This document shows, piece after piece, positions 40,201-52,827 of a stretch of 64,000 nt of DNA. Each line of letters begins with the position of its first letter. Position 1 is the stretch's first letter. The notes beneath the pieces are model-generated. The model saw only the letters and a list, made by a program, of their open reading frames with translations, did no database searches and was not told the DNA's origin. Made by a program: the position numbers and the translations under genes. This DNA is from Actinostola sp. cb2023 (lineage: Eukaryota > Cnidaria > Anthozoa > Actiniaria > Actinostolidae), in NCBI GenBank assembly GCA_033675265.1, contig JAUJYZ010000745.1:479501-543500 (forward strand). Direction: 5' to 3'.

Positions 40201-40415
40201 CCGTGTGATTCAGAGTTAATACGAGATGCAATCCTCTGTAAGAATTGCTTCTCGTTTACACTGTCCTCTTCAATGTCAAACGCCATTACATTAGAAGCAT
40301 CTGGAGTCGCTCTTTGACTTCTGTATGGGTACAGCTTTCCAGACCTAGCGACAGGGCCTCTAGCCTTGGTTACGTGGATCACAACCGTTAGAAGGGAACA
40401 CAGTACAGAGTACAT
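36798..40415 (-). CDS. PRSS23/PRSS35-like secreted serine protease, two coding exons
   Basis: Joining 40,415-39,953 to 37,288-36,798 gives 317 residues with an exact phase-1 junction (CAAAATAG|GTATG and GGCTATAG|GAATG). The start is the ATG at 40,415, which opens a signal peptide (MYSVLCSLLTVVIHVTKA). A pro-region leads to RTKR followed by SIFGPDNRINV, similar to the processing site of PRSS23. The catalytic His137 is in VLTAAHC, Asp189 in KYDYAVLRL and Ser257 in GISGSGV. The sequence before His (SGCTGTLIGAQHVLTAAHC) and the KPHKRPTM-like and F-N-V-x-x-x-x-T-P segments are hallmarks of the PRSS23/35 group. Unlike PRSS35, the serine is kept, so activity is plausible. The length is somewhat below human PRSS23. 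The 2.66-kb intron holds three repeat elements. The C-terminus is very basic (KRSKRRRR). Confidence 0.88.
37405..37628. mobile_element. MITE expanded by an 11-bp repeat
   Basis: The left end AAAAAACGCACGGCGCTCTT and the right end CAAGAGTGCTCGGTTTTTTT are inverted. From about 37,432 to 37,540 the unit GTCAATTCCGT is repeated about nine to ten times with decay at the right. It lies in the PRSS23-like intron. Confidence 0.72.
37631..37793. mobile_element. AGAGTCG MITE, copy 2
   Basis: AGAGTCATTTTCGTATGAAT at the left and CCCACTCATAGGAAAACGAC plus TCT at the right match copy 1. The interior is shortened to 163 bp. Confidence 0.83.
38122..38453. mobile_element. MITE rich in TTTCGCGA with a 62-bp internal repeat
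   Basis: The left end TATTCTCACTCATTTTCGCG, AGTACTAAATTTCGCGA is inverted at the right (TTAGTACTCGCGAAAATTAG, TGAGAATAAGG). Three tandem copies of a block of about 62 bp (AATTTCGCGATTTCGGGAGA, ACGTATTCAATCTTTTTTAG) fill the interior. Confidence 0.85.
38460..39700. other. intronic DNA of the PRSS23-like gene, nothing recognised
   Basis: No coding exon or clear repeat was seen. A strong hairpin, ACTCGGGCC with GGGCCCGAGT, follows at 39,702-39,730. Confidence 0.5.
39953..40415 (-). CDS. PRSS23-like gene, exon 1 (signal peptide to catalytic His)
   Basis: It encodes residues 1-154: signal peptide, pro-region, RTKR cleavage site and the His box. The donor GTATGT follows position 39,953. The frame remains open upstream without an ATG, so 40,415 is the best start. 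Confidence 0.85.
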
Positions 40416-41765
40416 GCTGCCGGCTTGACTAAACCAGTTCAACGACTTTGAGAGGATTTAGCTGCACAGAAATCGAATGTAATTATATTGCCCAGATTTA
40501 GTTTCTGTGTTGTGCTTGTTCTGTGGATAAAATCAGAAGTGAGAATCAACGAAGTCATTAAATGATTGATCACTTTTTGATTGCCTTCTACCTGCCGTTT
40601 GAATTGCTAATATTAGATGACACGAGCTTGTTTGTCGTTCGGGTATAAGATCTGCTGAACAACACACTTGTTATCGGCGTGTAATCTGATGTAAATGATG
40701 TCAGTTACAGCTCTATTAGTAATGACTTGAATAAAGGTCCGCTCCTGGGGTTTATCATTGCATGGGATGCTTTACATTCTTGAGATAGCTAGTATCACAG
40801 CAATCTTTTATTAAAATGTATTGTTGGGAAACAAAACTTTCATTTTTGTTGAGTTTGCAGAAACCACAAAAAACGAAAAGAACATTTCAAAATTTGACCA
40901 AAGAATGTCGGTTGAATTTGATTTTTCTTTATGTGTTTTATTATTTAGCAGTTGTGCAATGATAGTTATGTTTCCATGAGGAAAGATGATCAAAGGTTAT
41001 CAATTTGCACTTTTTCAACGGTAACTCAACACAGTTTGATATAAAAACTTGGTTAACATCAATATGACCAAAAGGGGAACTGAACCAAACTATGCCATAG
41101 TTGAAATAATCTTTGCTTTCAAATAATACACATCTCTTTGCATGACACCCTTTCAGGTCCCTTAGGATTCCTTGGTATTTTTATTTTTACCTCATTTGGG
41201 CACAAACAAATGAATCCCGTACGGCTATAGTTTTGGATAAGCACGTTCTACTTGGCGTACAAAGAGAAAATACACAAGGCACGCGTAAGTCATGCATTAA
41301 CCTCCGCACATGCTCCAATTGTCGTTCTATTTTTAGACCTGTGGAGTACTGTGCGCATAATAGGATTTCATCACTTTCAACACGTGTAGAGAACTAACAC
41401 TAAGTTGATATATATTATATATTTATTGAATATATTGTGGATTAATACTTCGATAGTGAAATCAGAGAGGAATGACCTTTTTGGTAGCCATGTTTATTAT
41501 AGAATAGCCTTCTTTGTCTAGGAAAATGTAACGCTAAATCATTCCAATTCGGAAAGTTTGAAACGGCTTGGAATGTTGCCTTCGAACGATGACGCAACTT
41601 CAATAAAGAAATTTCTATTTGAAGTACATCCGCATTTTTTAGTGGTCAGTGAATGACGTTGATTAACTACTATCCAATTCTATTCCAAGAGGTGAACCGT
41701 TATTGCATGACACGCGCCTTCACATATCAGGTTAAGTTGAAAAGACGCATATAGTGCCCATGCTT

Positions 41766-41820
41766 GTAGTCTCCTTCGCAGGCGATTCCTTTGTCATCCA
41801 ACGGCAGCGAAGGAGACTAC
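41766..41820. mobile_element. short hairpin element GTAGTCTCCTTCGC
   Basis: Fourteen-base perfect arms GTAGTCTCCTTCGC and GCGAAGGAGACTAC enclose 27 bases. It is probably a remnant terminus pair of a DNA transposon. Confidence 0.6.
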
Positions 41821-43874
41821 CATGCCAAAGACCTGACTTGGCGACGCACATACGCACAGACCGACGAATGGACTAACCCCCTTCTTGATAGTAAACCTTT
41901 CAATCAATTTTGTGACAAAATAAACGTAATAGCTGGGTATTTAGACAAGCTATTTTATGAAAGTAAGGCTTTAATGGCCATTAAGCCATGGGTTGCCAAC
42001 AGGTGGGAGTATCATCCGTGCTGTCTCACTCAAGTGGTTATTGTCGTCGTGAAAACGTATCAGTGTTACTTAGCCTCAATATTCAAGTATTTATAGTATA
42101 GCAGTGGTATCAACGAGTTCAGTTACAATGAATATAATTTACGGGGAAATTAGAAACGATACGATAGATTTATATCTGTACATTTTAGTCACTCTCATAG
42201 ACATTTTATCAACAATGAAACAGTTATAAAAGTAACGCTCAATAACACACGGCCACATAGTTACACTATACTTGGCTGGCTATCTGCAAAGTTATGTTTA
42301 TGTTCGTCATAATATATTGACCAACTTGAATAAAGGCTTCCTTATTTTAAACAGCATTTGTTATCAACTGGAATTACTGTACTTATAATCACTGAAATGA
42401 TATCTCAGTCATTATGACTGGCAATGCTCCTAATGAATCATTATATCATATCATCAATGCAAAAACCTATGTTCATGTAGCCTTATTTCGACATTACACG
42501 AATGGTGCTCACTTTGATGCCTAGGACAAGTGATCAAATACATGTAGGTACCCCAGAGTGGTCGGTAAAATAATATAAGTTTCCTTAGAACGCAGTGTTT
42601 AGATTAGTAATCCAAATATTTGAATTTACTGCTGCTAAAACGGGTAGCTCTTTTTCTCAAGGCGTGGCCCCGTGTTGCAAAGATATGGAATTACAAAGTG
42701 GGTGTGAAAGATAGAAAAATATGCTAGCAAAAGAGAAGAGAATACCTTTTCAGCCGCGATTCAATTGAAGATCACAAAGGAAATCATTACGACACACTTC
42801 AATGGAATCAGTGCCTAACTTACATAAACAAGCAAATAAACAAATTACATTACCTTATTTGAAGATGTGGGTTTCGTCCAGTTTAGAAGCAACCCACACA
42901 GCCAGTCTCACTTTTCTGTACAAGGGTATTGATAGGCTGGACTTCCACATCAATGGAACTACTTCAATCCGTGTTCCAGACAACAAAATGCTGACCAGTC
43001 ATCAGCTATAAAATGGTTGGAATTCAAACGATGGCCGCCGAGTGACGTGAAAGCAACTTCTGCTGCTCGTCAGTTGTTAATTAAGAATTTTAAGGAATGT
43101 TCAATACACAATAGTTCATGTTGATGCTCACCACACACAGTAAGTGTAATTTCTAGGTGAGTAGTGTGAAGACTTGAGAAACGATCGCACCACAATTAAA
43201 ATAAGTGTTCTGCAACCTTGGAGGTCTCAACGCATGACAAGCACGCATAATCCCTGCTCTGTAGGACAAAGTGCAATATATCTAAGAGCATATGATTGAA
43301 CATTCTAGTAGTAGTCGGTATTATAGTTCTACATCGACTAGCAAAAACTAATAACAATGTGGGTCCGCCACGAAACGGTTCAGTGATATGTTAAGTCAAA
43401 TGACTAGTATTTGCTTTATTTCTAAATCGTAGCATGTATTCAAATTTAGATGGAATTATGCCATTCCATTTTCACTAATCTTGCTCTCAGCCAGTTTTAC
43501 TTCACTGATTATTTAGCAATGCAGCATGATTATCGTTTACACAAACTGATTTAGTTATTCCCAGTCATCAGAGGAATAAATCGAAAGGTATCATGGGTAT
43601 ATATAATATATCATGGGTCACCCCGAACATGAACGTCAGCATGCAGCAATATAGTTATAGTTGAAAGGTAATGATCTTACGATAGTATACTTTATTCAAA
43701 GTAATTGTATATATACAAATAGTAAATATTGGAAATTACAAAATGTTTTATACAAATACAGCGTTCATATTAAACATCAGTTAAACACACTTGATTTCCT
43801 GAGGTTTTGCATAAGCTTCAAAATTTAGATTCATGGTATCGCTAAAAGGGAAAGTTTTTAATTGATTAAATTTA

Positions 43875-44250
43875 CTATGATAATGAGGGTTTATCACGTA
43901 ATTTCAAAACTTATAGGAGACATAGGACAAAAAATTGATTACCACAGCCGGAAAGAGCTCGTTGAAATTAGTAAAAATGTGAAGTTTGGAAAAGATCGCT
44001 TCCCACATTGCGAAGATATGAATTTTCAAAAATCGAAATTTTGTATGAAAACTTTTGTTGGTAGGCAAGAGTTGCCTACCAAGCGTAAATTTCGATTTTT
44101 GGAAAATTCATATCTTCGCAATTTGTGAAGCGATCTTTTCCAAACTTCACATTTTTACTAATTTCAACGAGCTCTTGCCAGCTGTGATAATCATTTTTTT
44201 GTCCTATGAGTTTTGAAATTACATGATAAACCCTCATTGCCCATGATTCT
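43875..44250. mobile_element. foldback, arms about 170-190 bp
   Basis: The axis is at TTGGTAGGCAA-GAG-TTGCCTACCAA (about 44,060-44,082). Outward arms share AAATTTCGATTTTTGGAAAA, TTCATATCTTCGCAAT, CTTTTCCAAACTTCACATTT and GATAAACCCTCAT with small differences. The two open frames reading through it are mirror images and not genes. Confidence 0.88.
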
Positions 44251-44280
44251 TGTTCTTGCACTTTTGCACTGTTTGGTCCA

Positions 44281-44915
44281 TATTAATCTTGGTCATCCAA
44301 AGCACGTGTCTGTGTTGAAATCTTACGAAATACTTATTAACCTTTGCAGATACTTGTCCAGTATACACATTGTACTTCTTGTTTTACTACTGCCTCCATT
44401 GCAGGCGTTTTCGTGTGTGTGTTGAAATCTTACGAAATACTTCTTAACCTTTGCAGATACTTGTCCAGTATACACATTGTACTTCTTGTTTTACTAGCCT
44501 CTGCAGGCGTTTTATGTGATTTAATCTTGGTCATCCAAAGCACGTGTCTGTGTTGAAATCTTACGAAATACTTCTTAACCTTTGCAGATACTTGTCCAGT
44601 ATACACATTGTACTTCTTGTTTTACTAGCCTCTGCAGGCGTTTTATGTGATTTAATCTTGGTCATCCAAAGCACGTGTCTGTGTTGAAATCTTACGAAAT
44701 ACTTCTTAACCTTTGCAGATACTTGTCCAGTATACACATTGTACTTCTTGTTTTACTAGCCTTCGTTGCAGACGTTTTATGTGACTTAATCTTGGTCATC
44801 CAAAGCACGTGTCTGTGTTGAAATCTTACGAAATACTTCTTAACCTTTGCAGATACTTGTCCAGTATACACATTGTACTTCTTGTTTTACTAGCCTTCGT
44901 TGCAGACGTTTTATG
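44281..44915. repeat. 131-bp tandem repeat, 5 copies
   Basis: GTTGAAATCTTACGAAATAC recurs at about 44,314, 44,421, 44,552, 44,683 and 44,818. Units also contain AACCTTTGCAGATACTTGTC, CAGTATACACATTGTACTTC and ATCTTGGTCATCCAAAGCAC. The first unit is about 24 bp shorter. Confidence 0.92.
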
Positions 44916-45020
44916 TTGTTGTTGGAGTGGAGCCAATCACAAATGTTTCACCAGTACATATCAATAGTAATGAGTAGGTAGGAGTCGTATTCTGGCCATT
45001 TCTTGGCGGTGTTAATTTTA

Positions 45021-45075
45021 ATTAGTAAGAAAGGATGAAGGTGAACTGAAGACAGAAATATCCTTTCTTACTAAT
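45021..45075. mobile_element. short hairpin element
   Basis: ATTAGTAAGAAAGGAT and ATCCTTTCTTACTAAT are perfect 16-base arms around a 23-base loop. Confidence 0.6.
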
Positions 45076-45321
45076 CGTTACTAAATAAATACTGTGGTTT
45101 GAAGTACTGTATTCACATGCTTCGAGAATGACTCTTCACGAAAGATAGATGGTTGGGTGTATGCCAACAGGGTTACAGGGATACAAAGCCCTTTCAATTA
45201 CCATTAATGGAAATGCTAGCAGCGGTCTCATACTCATAAGCACTCTCAAGGGGAAATTTCAGCTGCAAATGAGTCACTTTTGAGCGATTATCTTGGATCT
45301 GAATAGGTCGAATCTTCGTTC

Positions 45322-45898
45322 TTAATGCGAAGACATAACTTTCTCAATCCAACGTTGATACGAAGCCACATTGGTATACACTCCATACTTTCCAGGCAAG
45401 CCACAGCCTTCACCCCAACTACTTATGCCGCTAACAACCCACTTGTTTGATGCATCTTGACACATAAGAGGACTACCTCCATCACCATAACAGCTGTCAG
45501 CCCCTCCATGGGCATAACCTGCACAAATCATATTAGCATCGACACGGTCTCCATAATGAGATTCACTATTACATTGTTGATTAGAAACCAGCGGTAGATC
45601 TCTATTCAGAAGTGTTACAGATGTGCCTTGGGGTGCGGTGGAACTACCCCACCCTGCTACAGAGCACATTTTGCCAGATTTTACGTCGTCACGTTTGCCT
45701 AAACAGATAGGCTTCACTCTCTCATTAAATGTTACAGGGTTCTGCAGGTAGATTAGAGCGATATCATTTTGATGTGAAAGTCTGTCATACTGGGGATGTA
45801 CGTAGATGGCTTTGGCAGATGATTCTTGTTCGTTCCCGTCTTTGCGACGAAGGTCCCACATCCCTGCCTGGGCAATCCAATACGAAGAAAGCTGGAAC
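45322..45898 (-). CDS. trypsin-like domain exon 2 (Asp; Ser replaced)
   Basis: 577 nt to the stop. It reads [42 protein letters not shown], then [23 protein letters not shown] and YGVYTNV. Asp is kept and the S1-pocket Asp before SCYG is kept, but the nucleophile codon is GGA (Gly). Acceptor AAAATTGCAG. Confidence 0.92.
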
Positions 45899-48800
45899 CT
45901 GCAATTTTACAAAGGAATGCTGTTCACCTAAATATTCAAAAAACTTTGACAAGAGTTAAGCCTTGTTTTACACTAGCGACGCACGCAGAAGAACACATGT
46001 GAAAACGGGCCAGACGCAAGCCTAAGCGCAAGCACAACATATGGATATGGATTGTTTTTCATATTTTGCTTATATATGCGTTTGTGCTTATATGGAAATC
46101 CGTTATTTCACAGTGAAATAAATTATTGTGTTTGTGCTTATGTATTATATAGATTCGTTATTTCAGTGAAATAAAGATTTGTGCTTGTGCTTATGCATGC
46201 GTTTGTGCTTATGTATTATACAGATCCGTTATTTCAGTGAAATAAAGATTTGTGCTTGTGCTTGTGCATGCGTTTGTGCTTATGTATTATACAGATCCGT
46301 TATTTCAGTGAAATAAAGATCTGTGCTTGTGCTTGTGCGTGCGTTTGTGCTTATGTATTATACAGATCCGTTATTTCAGTGAAATAAAGATCTGTGCTTG
46401 TGCTTATGCATGCGTTTGTGCTTATGTATTATACAGATCCGTTATTTCAGTGAAATAAAGATTTGTGCTTGTGCTTGTGCATGCGTTTGTGCTTATGTAT
46501 TATATAGATCCGTTATTTCAGTGAAATAAAGATCTGTGCTTGTGCTTATGCATGCGTTTGTGCTTATGTATTATACAGATCCGTTATTTCAGTGAAATAA
46601 AGATCTGTGCTTGTGCTTGTGCATGCGTTTGTGCTTATGTATTATACAGATCCGTTATTTCAGTGAAATAAAGATCTGTGCTTGTGCTTGTGCATGCGTT
46701 TGTGCTTATGGTTGCGATGCTAGTGAAAACCAGGCTCTAGCGAACACTTCAACAGCGGAGTTTATCTCGGTACACGTTTTCACTAGCCATAGAGTTCTTT
46801 TCGTATGAGTGGGAAACCTACGGCACGGAACTACCGTCACGGCTCGGAATCGAAGACATTCTATTCAACCAATCACAGCGCTCAAAATCATCGCTCAACC
46901 AATCAGAATTCACGGTACCGTCACCGCAGGAACCGTACCGTAACTACTTCCCACTCATACGAAAACGACTCTAATAACAGATGTAAACATATAACCCTAA
47001 TTTGACATTAGACTCACCTATTAAAACAGTGGGCAGCTGTAAGAACCCATCGTGTCCCTATCAATGCACCACCACATTGTTGATTTGATTGTCCCATTAA
47101 TGATAAGGCAACCTGCCAAGGCCATTGTCCTGGCCAATTTATCTGTGCTGAAAGTCCTCTGGTTAATGATCGTAACCCACACATTCCTTGAAAAAGATAA
47201 ATCACATACCATATATACAGTTATACATATACATTTAGTCGAACCTCCCGTAAGCGACCACCCAAAATGTCAAGCTTTGTGGTCGCTTACGAGAGGCGGT
47301 CGCTTACGAGATTCCAACTATAGTGATTTGACTTGGAACTGAACTTTTGGTATTTTGGAAAACTGGTCGCTTCTAAAGGAGAGGTGGTCGCTTACGAGAG
47401 TGGTCGCAACCAGAGGTTCAACTGTATTCTTAAATGAGCTATATAAGACAATTTATTTATTTTGGAAATCACTTCAATATGAAGTGACTGTTGCAAGGTG
47501 TGATTCAATGTTATGTGAGTTTGAGCTTCGCATTACTGAGTTATAGAGGTTTTAAATATGAAATGAAAACCAAAAAAAGTTTCTGTAGTTTCAAAATGTC
47601 AGTAACTTTCACTAGGAAGTCTTTGTATGATAAATGCCTCCTTTTGCTTTTTGAGATTTCAAACCGGCTCTTATAACTCACAGATGCAAAGCTCCAAATC
47701 AGACAATATCGTCAAAGTCCTGCAACTATAGAAAAAGTTGATAAATATCAACTTTAAAAATTGGAAAATTATCATGATAAATAATTTGGATTTATATTTT
47801 TCCATAACATTGGTTTTCATTTTTTACTCAAAGATTTTTTTAAATTAAAATACAGGTTTTACTAAGACCCGAGCAGATAGATAGATATTTTTATCATTAT
47901 TGGCCTCCTCCGCATCCAACTCGAATTCAAAAACCCTTCTCTTCTTACTTTCCTTCTTCGTCGCCAATCTCCTCTCATTAATTCGACACAGGTATACCAA
48001 AACAAACATAGATGGCAAGAATAAGGAGATGATGGGATCAGTTGCCTGCGGAGGAAACTATTTGCACTAGGTTTCCTTTCCTTTCCTTTCCTTTCCTTTC
48101 CTTTCCTTTCCTTTCCTTTCCTTTCCTTTCCTTTCCTTTCCTTTCCTTTCCTTTCCTTTCCTTTCCTTTCTTTCCTTTCCTTTCCTTTCCTTTCCTTTCC
48201 TTTCCTTTCCTTTCCTTTCCTTTCCTTTCCTTTCCTTTCCTTTCCTTTCCTTTCCTTTCCTTTCCTTTCCTTTCCTTTCCTTTCCTTTCCTTTCCTTTCC
48301 TTTCCTTTCCTTTCCTTTCCTTTCCTTTCCTTTCCTTTCCTTTCCTTTCCTTTCCTTTCCTTTCCTTTCCTTTCCTTTCCTTTTGTTTGTATGTCTATTT
48401 GTTAATTATGTTGTCGTTTTGGGTATTAACGCTGTATTCTAATCTGTACAACTAGTACAGTATGTATTACAAGGCTGTACCTTCATGGTGATTGGAATGT
48501 TCTGGTGATACAAATTCATAACTCATGGCCACTTTAGTTCTTGTCTCCCCTGACACCACAAACCGCACCCAAAGAGCACCATTCGATGATCGTATAGCAC
48601 GAGGCTTGTTATTACCACAGTACTTTCCAATAAGTGGTGCGTATTGAGTAAACCCATTGCGCACTTCTACGTAATCTTTGGTGCACGAAGGATCTGCATT
48701 TCTCTGAAAACTGAATTCATCAAACTTCAGGATATATTTCCCTTGTGTCGTCGTTTCTGTTGTTAGCTTCCATATACACTGTTTAACGCTGGTAAGACGC

Positions 48801-51643
48801 GATTCTCCAACCAATCGGTTTCCTGTTCTATCACAACGTGTTTCTCCGCCATGTTTTTCTGAAATGAAATTTTTTAACAATGATTATGAAACTAATTGAT
48901 AATTTATGAGCAAGCTACAGTATTGAAAAAGATGGCGGCTGGTACATTTGACCACAATTCTTTGTGCAGAAAATTGTGAAAACATCAAAATTTGACGTAT
49001 CAAACAGTTTGTAGCACTGATTTAGAATTGGCTCAGGTTTATTTAACTAATAATAATAATTAATTAATTAATTAATTGAATAATTAATTAATTGAGTCAC
49101 GTGAGACATGTATGTATGTACGTGTTTTAGTACTCCGTACCTATTGGACATCCGTAAAGTTCGGTGCGCATCGACACAAAATTATGCCGCTCTTGTGGCC
49201 AAAAGCGGATAACTTTACTTCTGATAGGAACCTTGAGCACATGGCGTGTAATTGAATTTCTGTCGCTGTTAGCACGGAATCTCTGAAAACAAAAATGATA
49301 GATTAGCTGTACAAATTGATTATATTTATTGTAGATTCTGTTGATTCCTTGTCAGCCTCTAAAGCACGGGTATTTGGGTAATATAAGACACGATCAATTA
49401 GATATACAGCTTCAATGTTAATTTATTTTCGTGTGACACATAAATATTTCCGATTTCTCCCAAGAATACGGAAATTTATCACCGCCACTTGTAAAACGAG
49501 TACCTTTCATGTAAACAAAAGTCGATTACCTTGATTCTCCATTCCGACACGCCTACTTTACGAGGCACGTAATAGTCCCGCCAGTTTCGATTGTCATCCA
49601 TCCACGTAAGCTTATACGATTTGACCCACTGATTCAAGGCTCCACCAAAACCTTGAGTAGCTACCTGCGTTACCACATAGTCGTCCTGCAGGTTTATCTG
49701 TAACCATGGAAACCGGTCTTGTTCACTTGCTGTCCAGCCTTGAGGCCATGACGTAATATTGAGCCGCGCACGATTTGCACCATATTTGGAGTGCTCGTGA
49801 TTCCAAGCTGAAGATGCCTTCAATTGATTATCCTTGATGGCGCCGTTCGCGAGACCTAATGGCTCGATGCAGTCACCTGGAAAAAAATATAATTGAGATA
49901 TTTGGCCCCAATAAAAAGGTGACAGCAACGCGCAAATTCAATTTAGTAGAAAGAAACTCGCGCTTTAGAAGTAATTAATAATTAAGCGACCACCCTCGGG
50001 GAATTGGCAAGTGGCGGCTAAATAGAGGTTGGCCGCTAAATAGAGGTTGGCCGCTAAATAGAGGTTGGCCGCTAAATAGAGGTTGGCAGCTAAATAGAGG
50101 TTGGCCGCTAAATAGAGGTTGGCCGCTAAATAGAGGTTGGCCGCTAAATAGAGGTTCGACTGTATTAGGATGTTTTCACTTGATATACCTACCGAAGGTG
50201 CATCCATAGAGCTCAATTCTAAGACCAACGTTTCCCTGCCAAGTCTTTGGTCGTATAACAATCTCTTCAGCATTAATTGGGACCTTGAATAAGTGGCGAA
50301 CTACAGAATCTCTGTCGGTATTCGCATCAAAAATCTTCCAAAACAATGGGCATGTATTAATAATAATAATAATGTATTGACTTGTATAGCGCAGGTATCA
50401 ATTGGAACATTTTCAACTGCGCATTATAAAGCCGTTATTTGTCTTCATGCATTAGTAAATAAAATTCCTTTAAGCCGAGTTGTTACTTCGTGGCAAGCAC
50501 ATAAGCGCATGTGAACACGGGCCCGACGCAAACGTAATGTCGCAACAACTAGAAATGGAAAAAAAAATGATTCTTGCGCATCCTGCTTCCGCTTGCGTCA
50601 GGTCCATTTTCACAGCGACATCAGTAAGGTCTCATGTGCTTGCGTTGGCAGCGCTTATGTTTACGTTGCGTCGCTAGTGAAAAACTGTCTTGTATATTTC
50701 AGGCCCCGTCCATACACCTATTTCAAAAATGGTTGCCGGGGACATCAGTCCATAGGCAATAGGTTATAGGTCGTTCCACGACCGAACTGCATTATGGTAA
50801 CAGCATGAATGACATGTATGCCAGAAATATTTCATAAAATTCCATTCAAAATGGACTCGGATGTCCTAGACAACTTTTTTTGAAATAGGTGTATACATTT
50901 TCAAACGATTTCAAAGTCCGTTTTCGAATAGTTTGCCAGTGGACGGAAAGGCCAAAACGTAGAAAATAAATTATTTTCAAAAAAAAACGGAGCACGGAGC
51001 ACCAGTAGTATTCAATAGAGGTTAGAACAGTTGCAAGAGCTCAATTAACTCATTCAACACTGATAGCGTGAGGGAGGATTTATGGAAGGTAAAATGTACA
51101 ATTTTGACAATGATTATTTTTCGACTCACCTTTTCGATGGCCCGTTCCTGGTAATTAACGTAGCCATGTTTTCTGTCATACCAACTCACTTGGTAACTCT
51201 TTACCCATTCATTAAATATTTGGTTTCCATATCCCTGGGTAGCAATGGCTGTGATAATATGCCAACCGTTCAATTTGATCTTCAACCAGGGATTTTGATC
51301 TCTAGAGTCTGCAACCCATCCTTGAGGCCACTCCCTGTTATTTAGCCTTGCTTGCTGGGGTCCATATTTGTGAGCAGACATCCAGGAAGATGAAGCAGTC
51401 AGTTGCGAATCACTTATTGCTTTGCTTTGAAGGCCAAGTGGGTGTCCACATTTTTCTGTTAAACAAAGACAAATTGTCGGTACATTTTTATTTTTTTTGT
51501 TTTGAAAAGCCATCATTGATATAATGGACCGTCTTGATTGGTCACCATTCCCCGAGCACATTTCGACTTGTCATGGCAGTCTTAGCGTATTTCCCGGGCG
51601 CGCAATGCATCAGTTCGGGTGACAATGGACGATAAATGTTGTT

Positions 51644-51678
<35 letters not shown>

Positions 51679-52515
51679 TAACTGACAGGGTAGTAACGTC
51701 CTCAACATTTTGGCGAGCCTAAATGCGCACGACTCGTTTCTACCGTATACGGACTGCTGTGTGAATTTAATTAGCTGGTAACAGCTACAAGTGTTTTATA
51801 CAAGTTACATACATATTTCCCTGCCCAAAGGATTATGATTTGTATAGCCGTGAATGAAATTCAGTAACAATAGTCAAAAACTACTTACTTGATGGACTAG
51901 GCTGTCTGCTATCTCGTTGGAGACTGATGGTGTTGCCACCTATAGGTTTAATAATTTGAGCTTCTGTAGTCCAAGTTGCTTCGAATCCTTTACTAGATAC
52001 AAATCCGTTGGTGTGGAATTTAAGCCACAGTTTATCAGATGAACCCATGATCATTAAAGGGGCAGTACGTCCGCAATACCTGCCAAGAAATGGAGAGTTC
52101 TGTGATTCGCCGTCACGAAGTTCGACGTAATCAAATCGACAGTCAACTCCTCCTTCGAGTTCAAATTCATTGAATCCAATGGCGATGAGCTTGTTGTCGG
52201 GAACTCCAAGAACCCAAACACAATCCACGTTATTGCCATAGTAGTATGGATAGCCAGGAGAGTACAGATCTCCACTTGGCTTAACAAAGTTTCCTCCACA
52301 TTCTAAAATAATAAGAACAATTGGTGATCTAATCAACGGGAAATGGTCTTAATGATTCCATTACTAACATTTAAAAAAATTGGTCATTTAAATAAATAGG
52401 CCATTTACACTTATATTCATTTGGATATAGCAAAGCACATTTATATATATATTTGTTACATTTTTGTTCACGTTTTAACGAGTTTTGTAGCTCCTAGGTG
52501 ATACGTGTTTAAATA

Positions 52516-52563
<48 letters not shown>

Positions 52564-52632
52564 ATTTCAAATTTTGTAAATATTAGGATTTTTTATCTAT
52601 TTTTATTATTATTATTATTTGTTTCGATTAAA

Positions 52633-52686
<54 letters not shown>

Positions 52687-52754
52687 ATTTATTATTATGT
52701 AAATTATTATTTTTTTATCTATTTTTATCTATTATTTGTAATTATTTCGAGAAA

Positions 52755-52827
<73 letters not shown>

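Larger units (their letters stand above)
40443..45020. other. spacer between the two protease-type genes
   Basis: No gene was recognised. It contains a short hairpin (41,766-41,820), a long foldback (43,875-44,250) and a tandem repeat (44,281-44,915), listed separately. Confidence 0.45.

Noticed and set aside
41791..42096. 101-residue plus-strand frame
   Set aside because: It begins inside a hairpin element, has no domain and no splice support.
43862..44261. Frames of 88 and 61 residues on opposite strands with similar sequence
   Set aside because: They are the two arms of one foldback, hence mirror translations.
48042..48455. 137-residue Phe-Leu-Ser-Phe-Pro frame
   Set aside because: Translation of the (TTTCC)n array.
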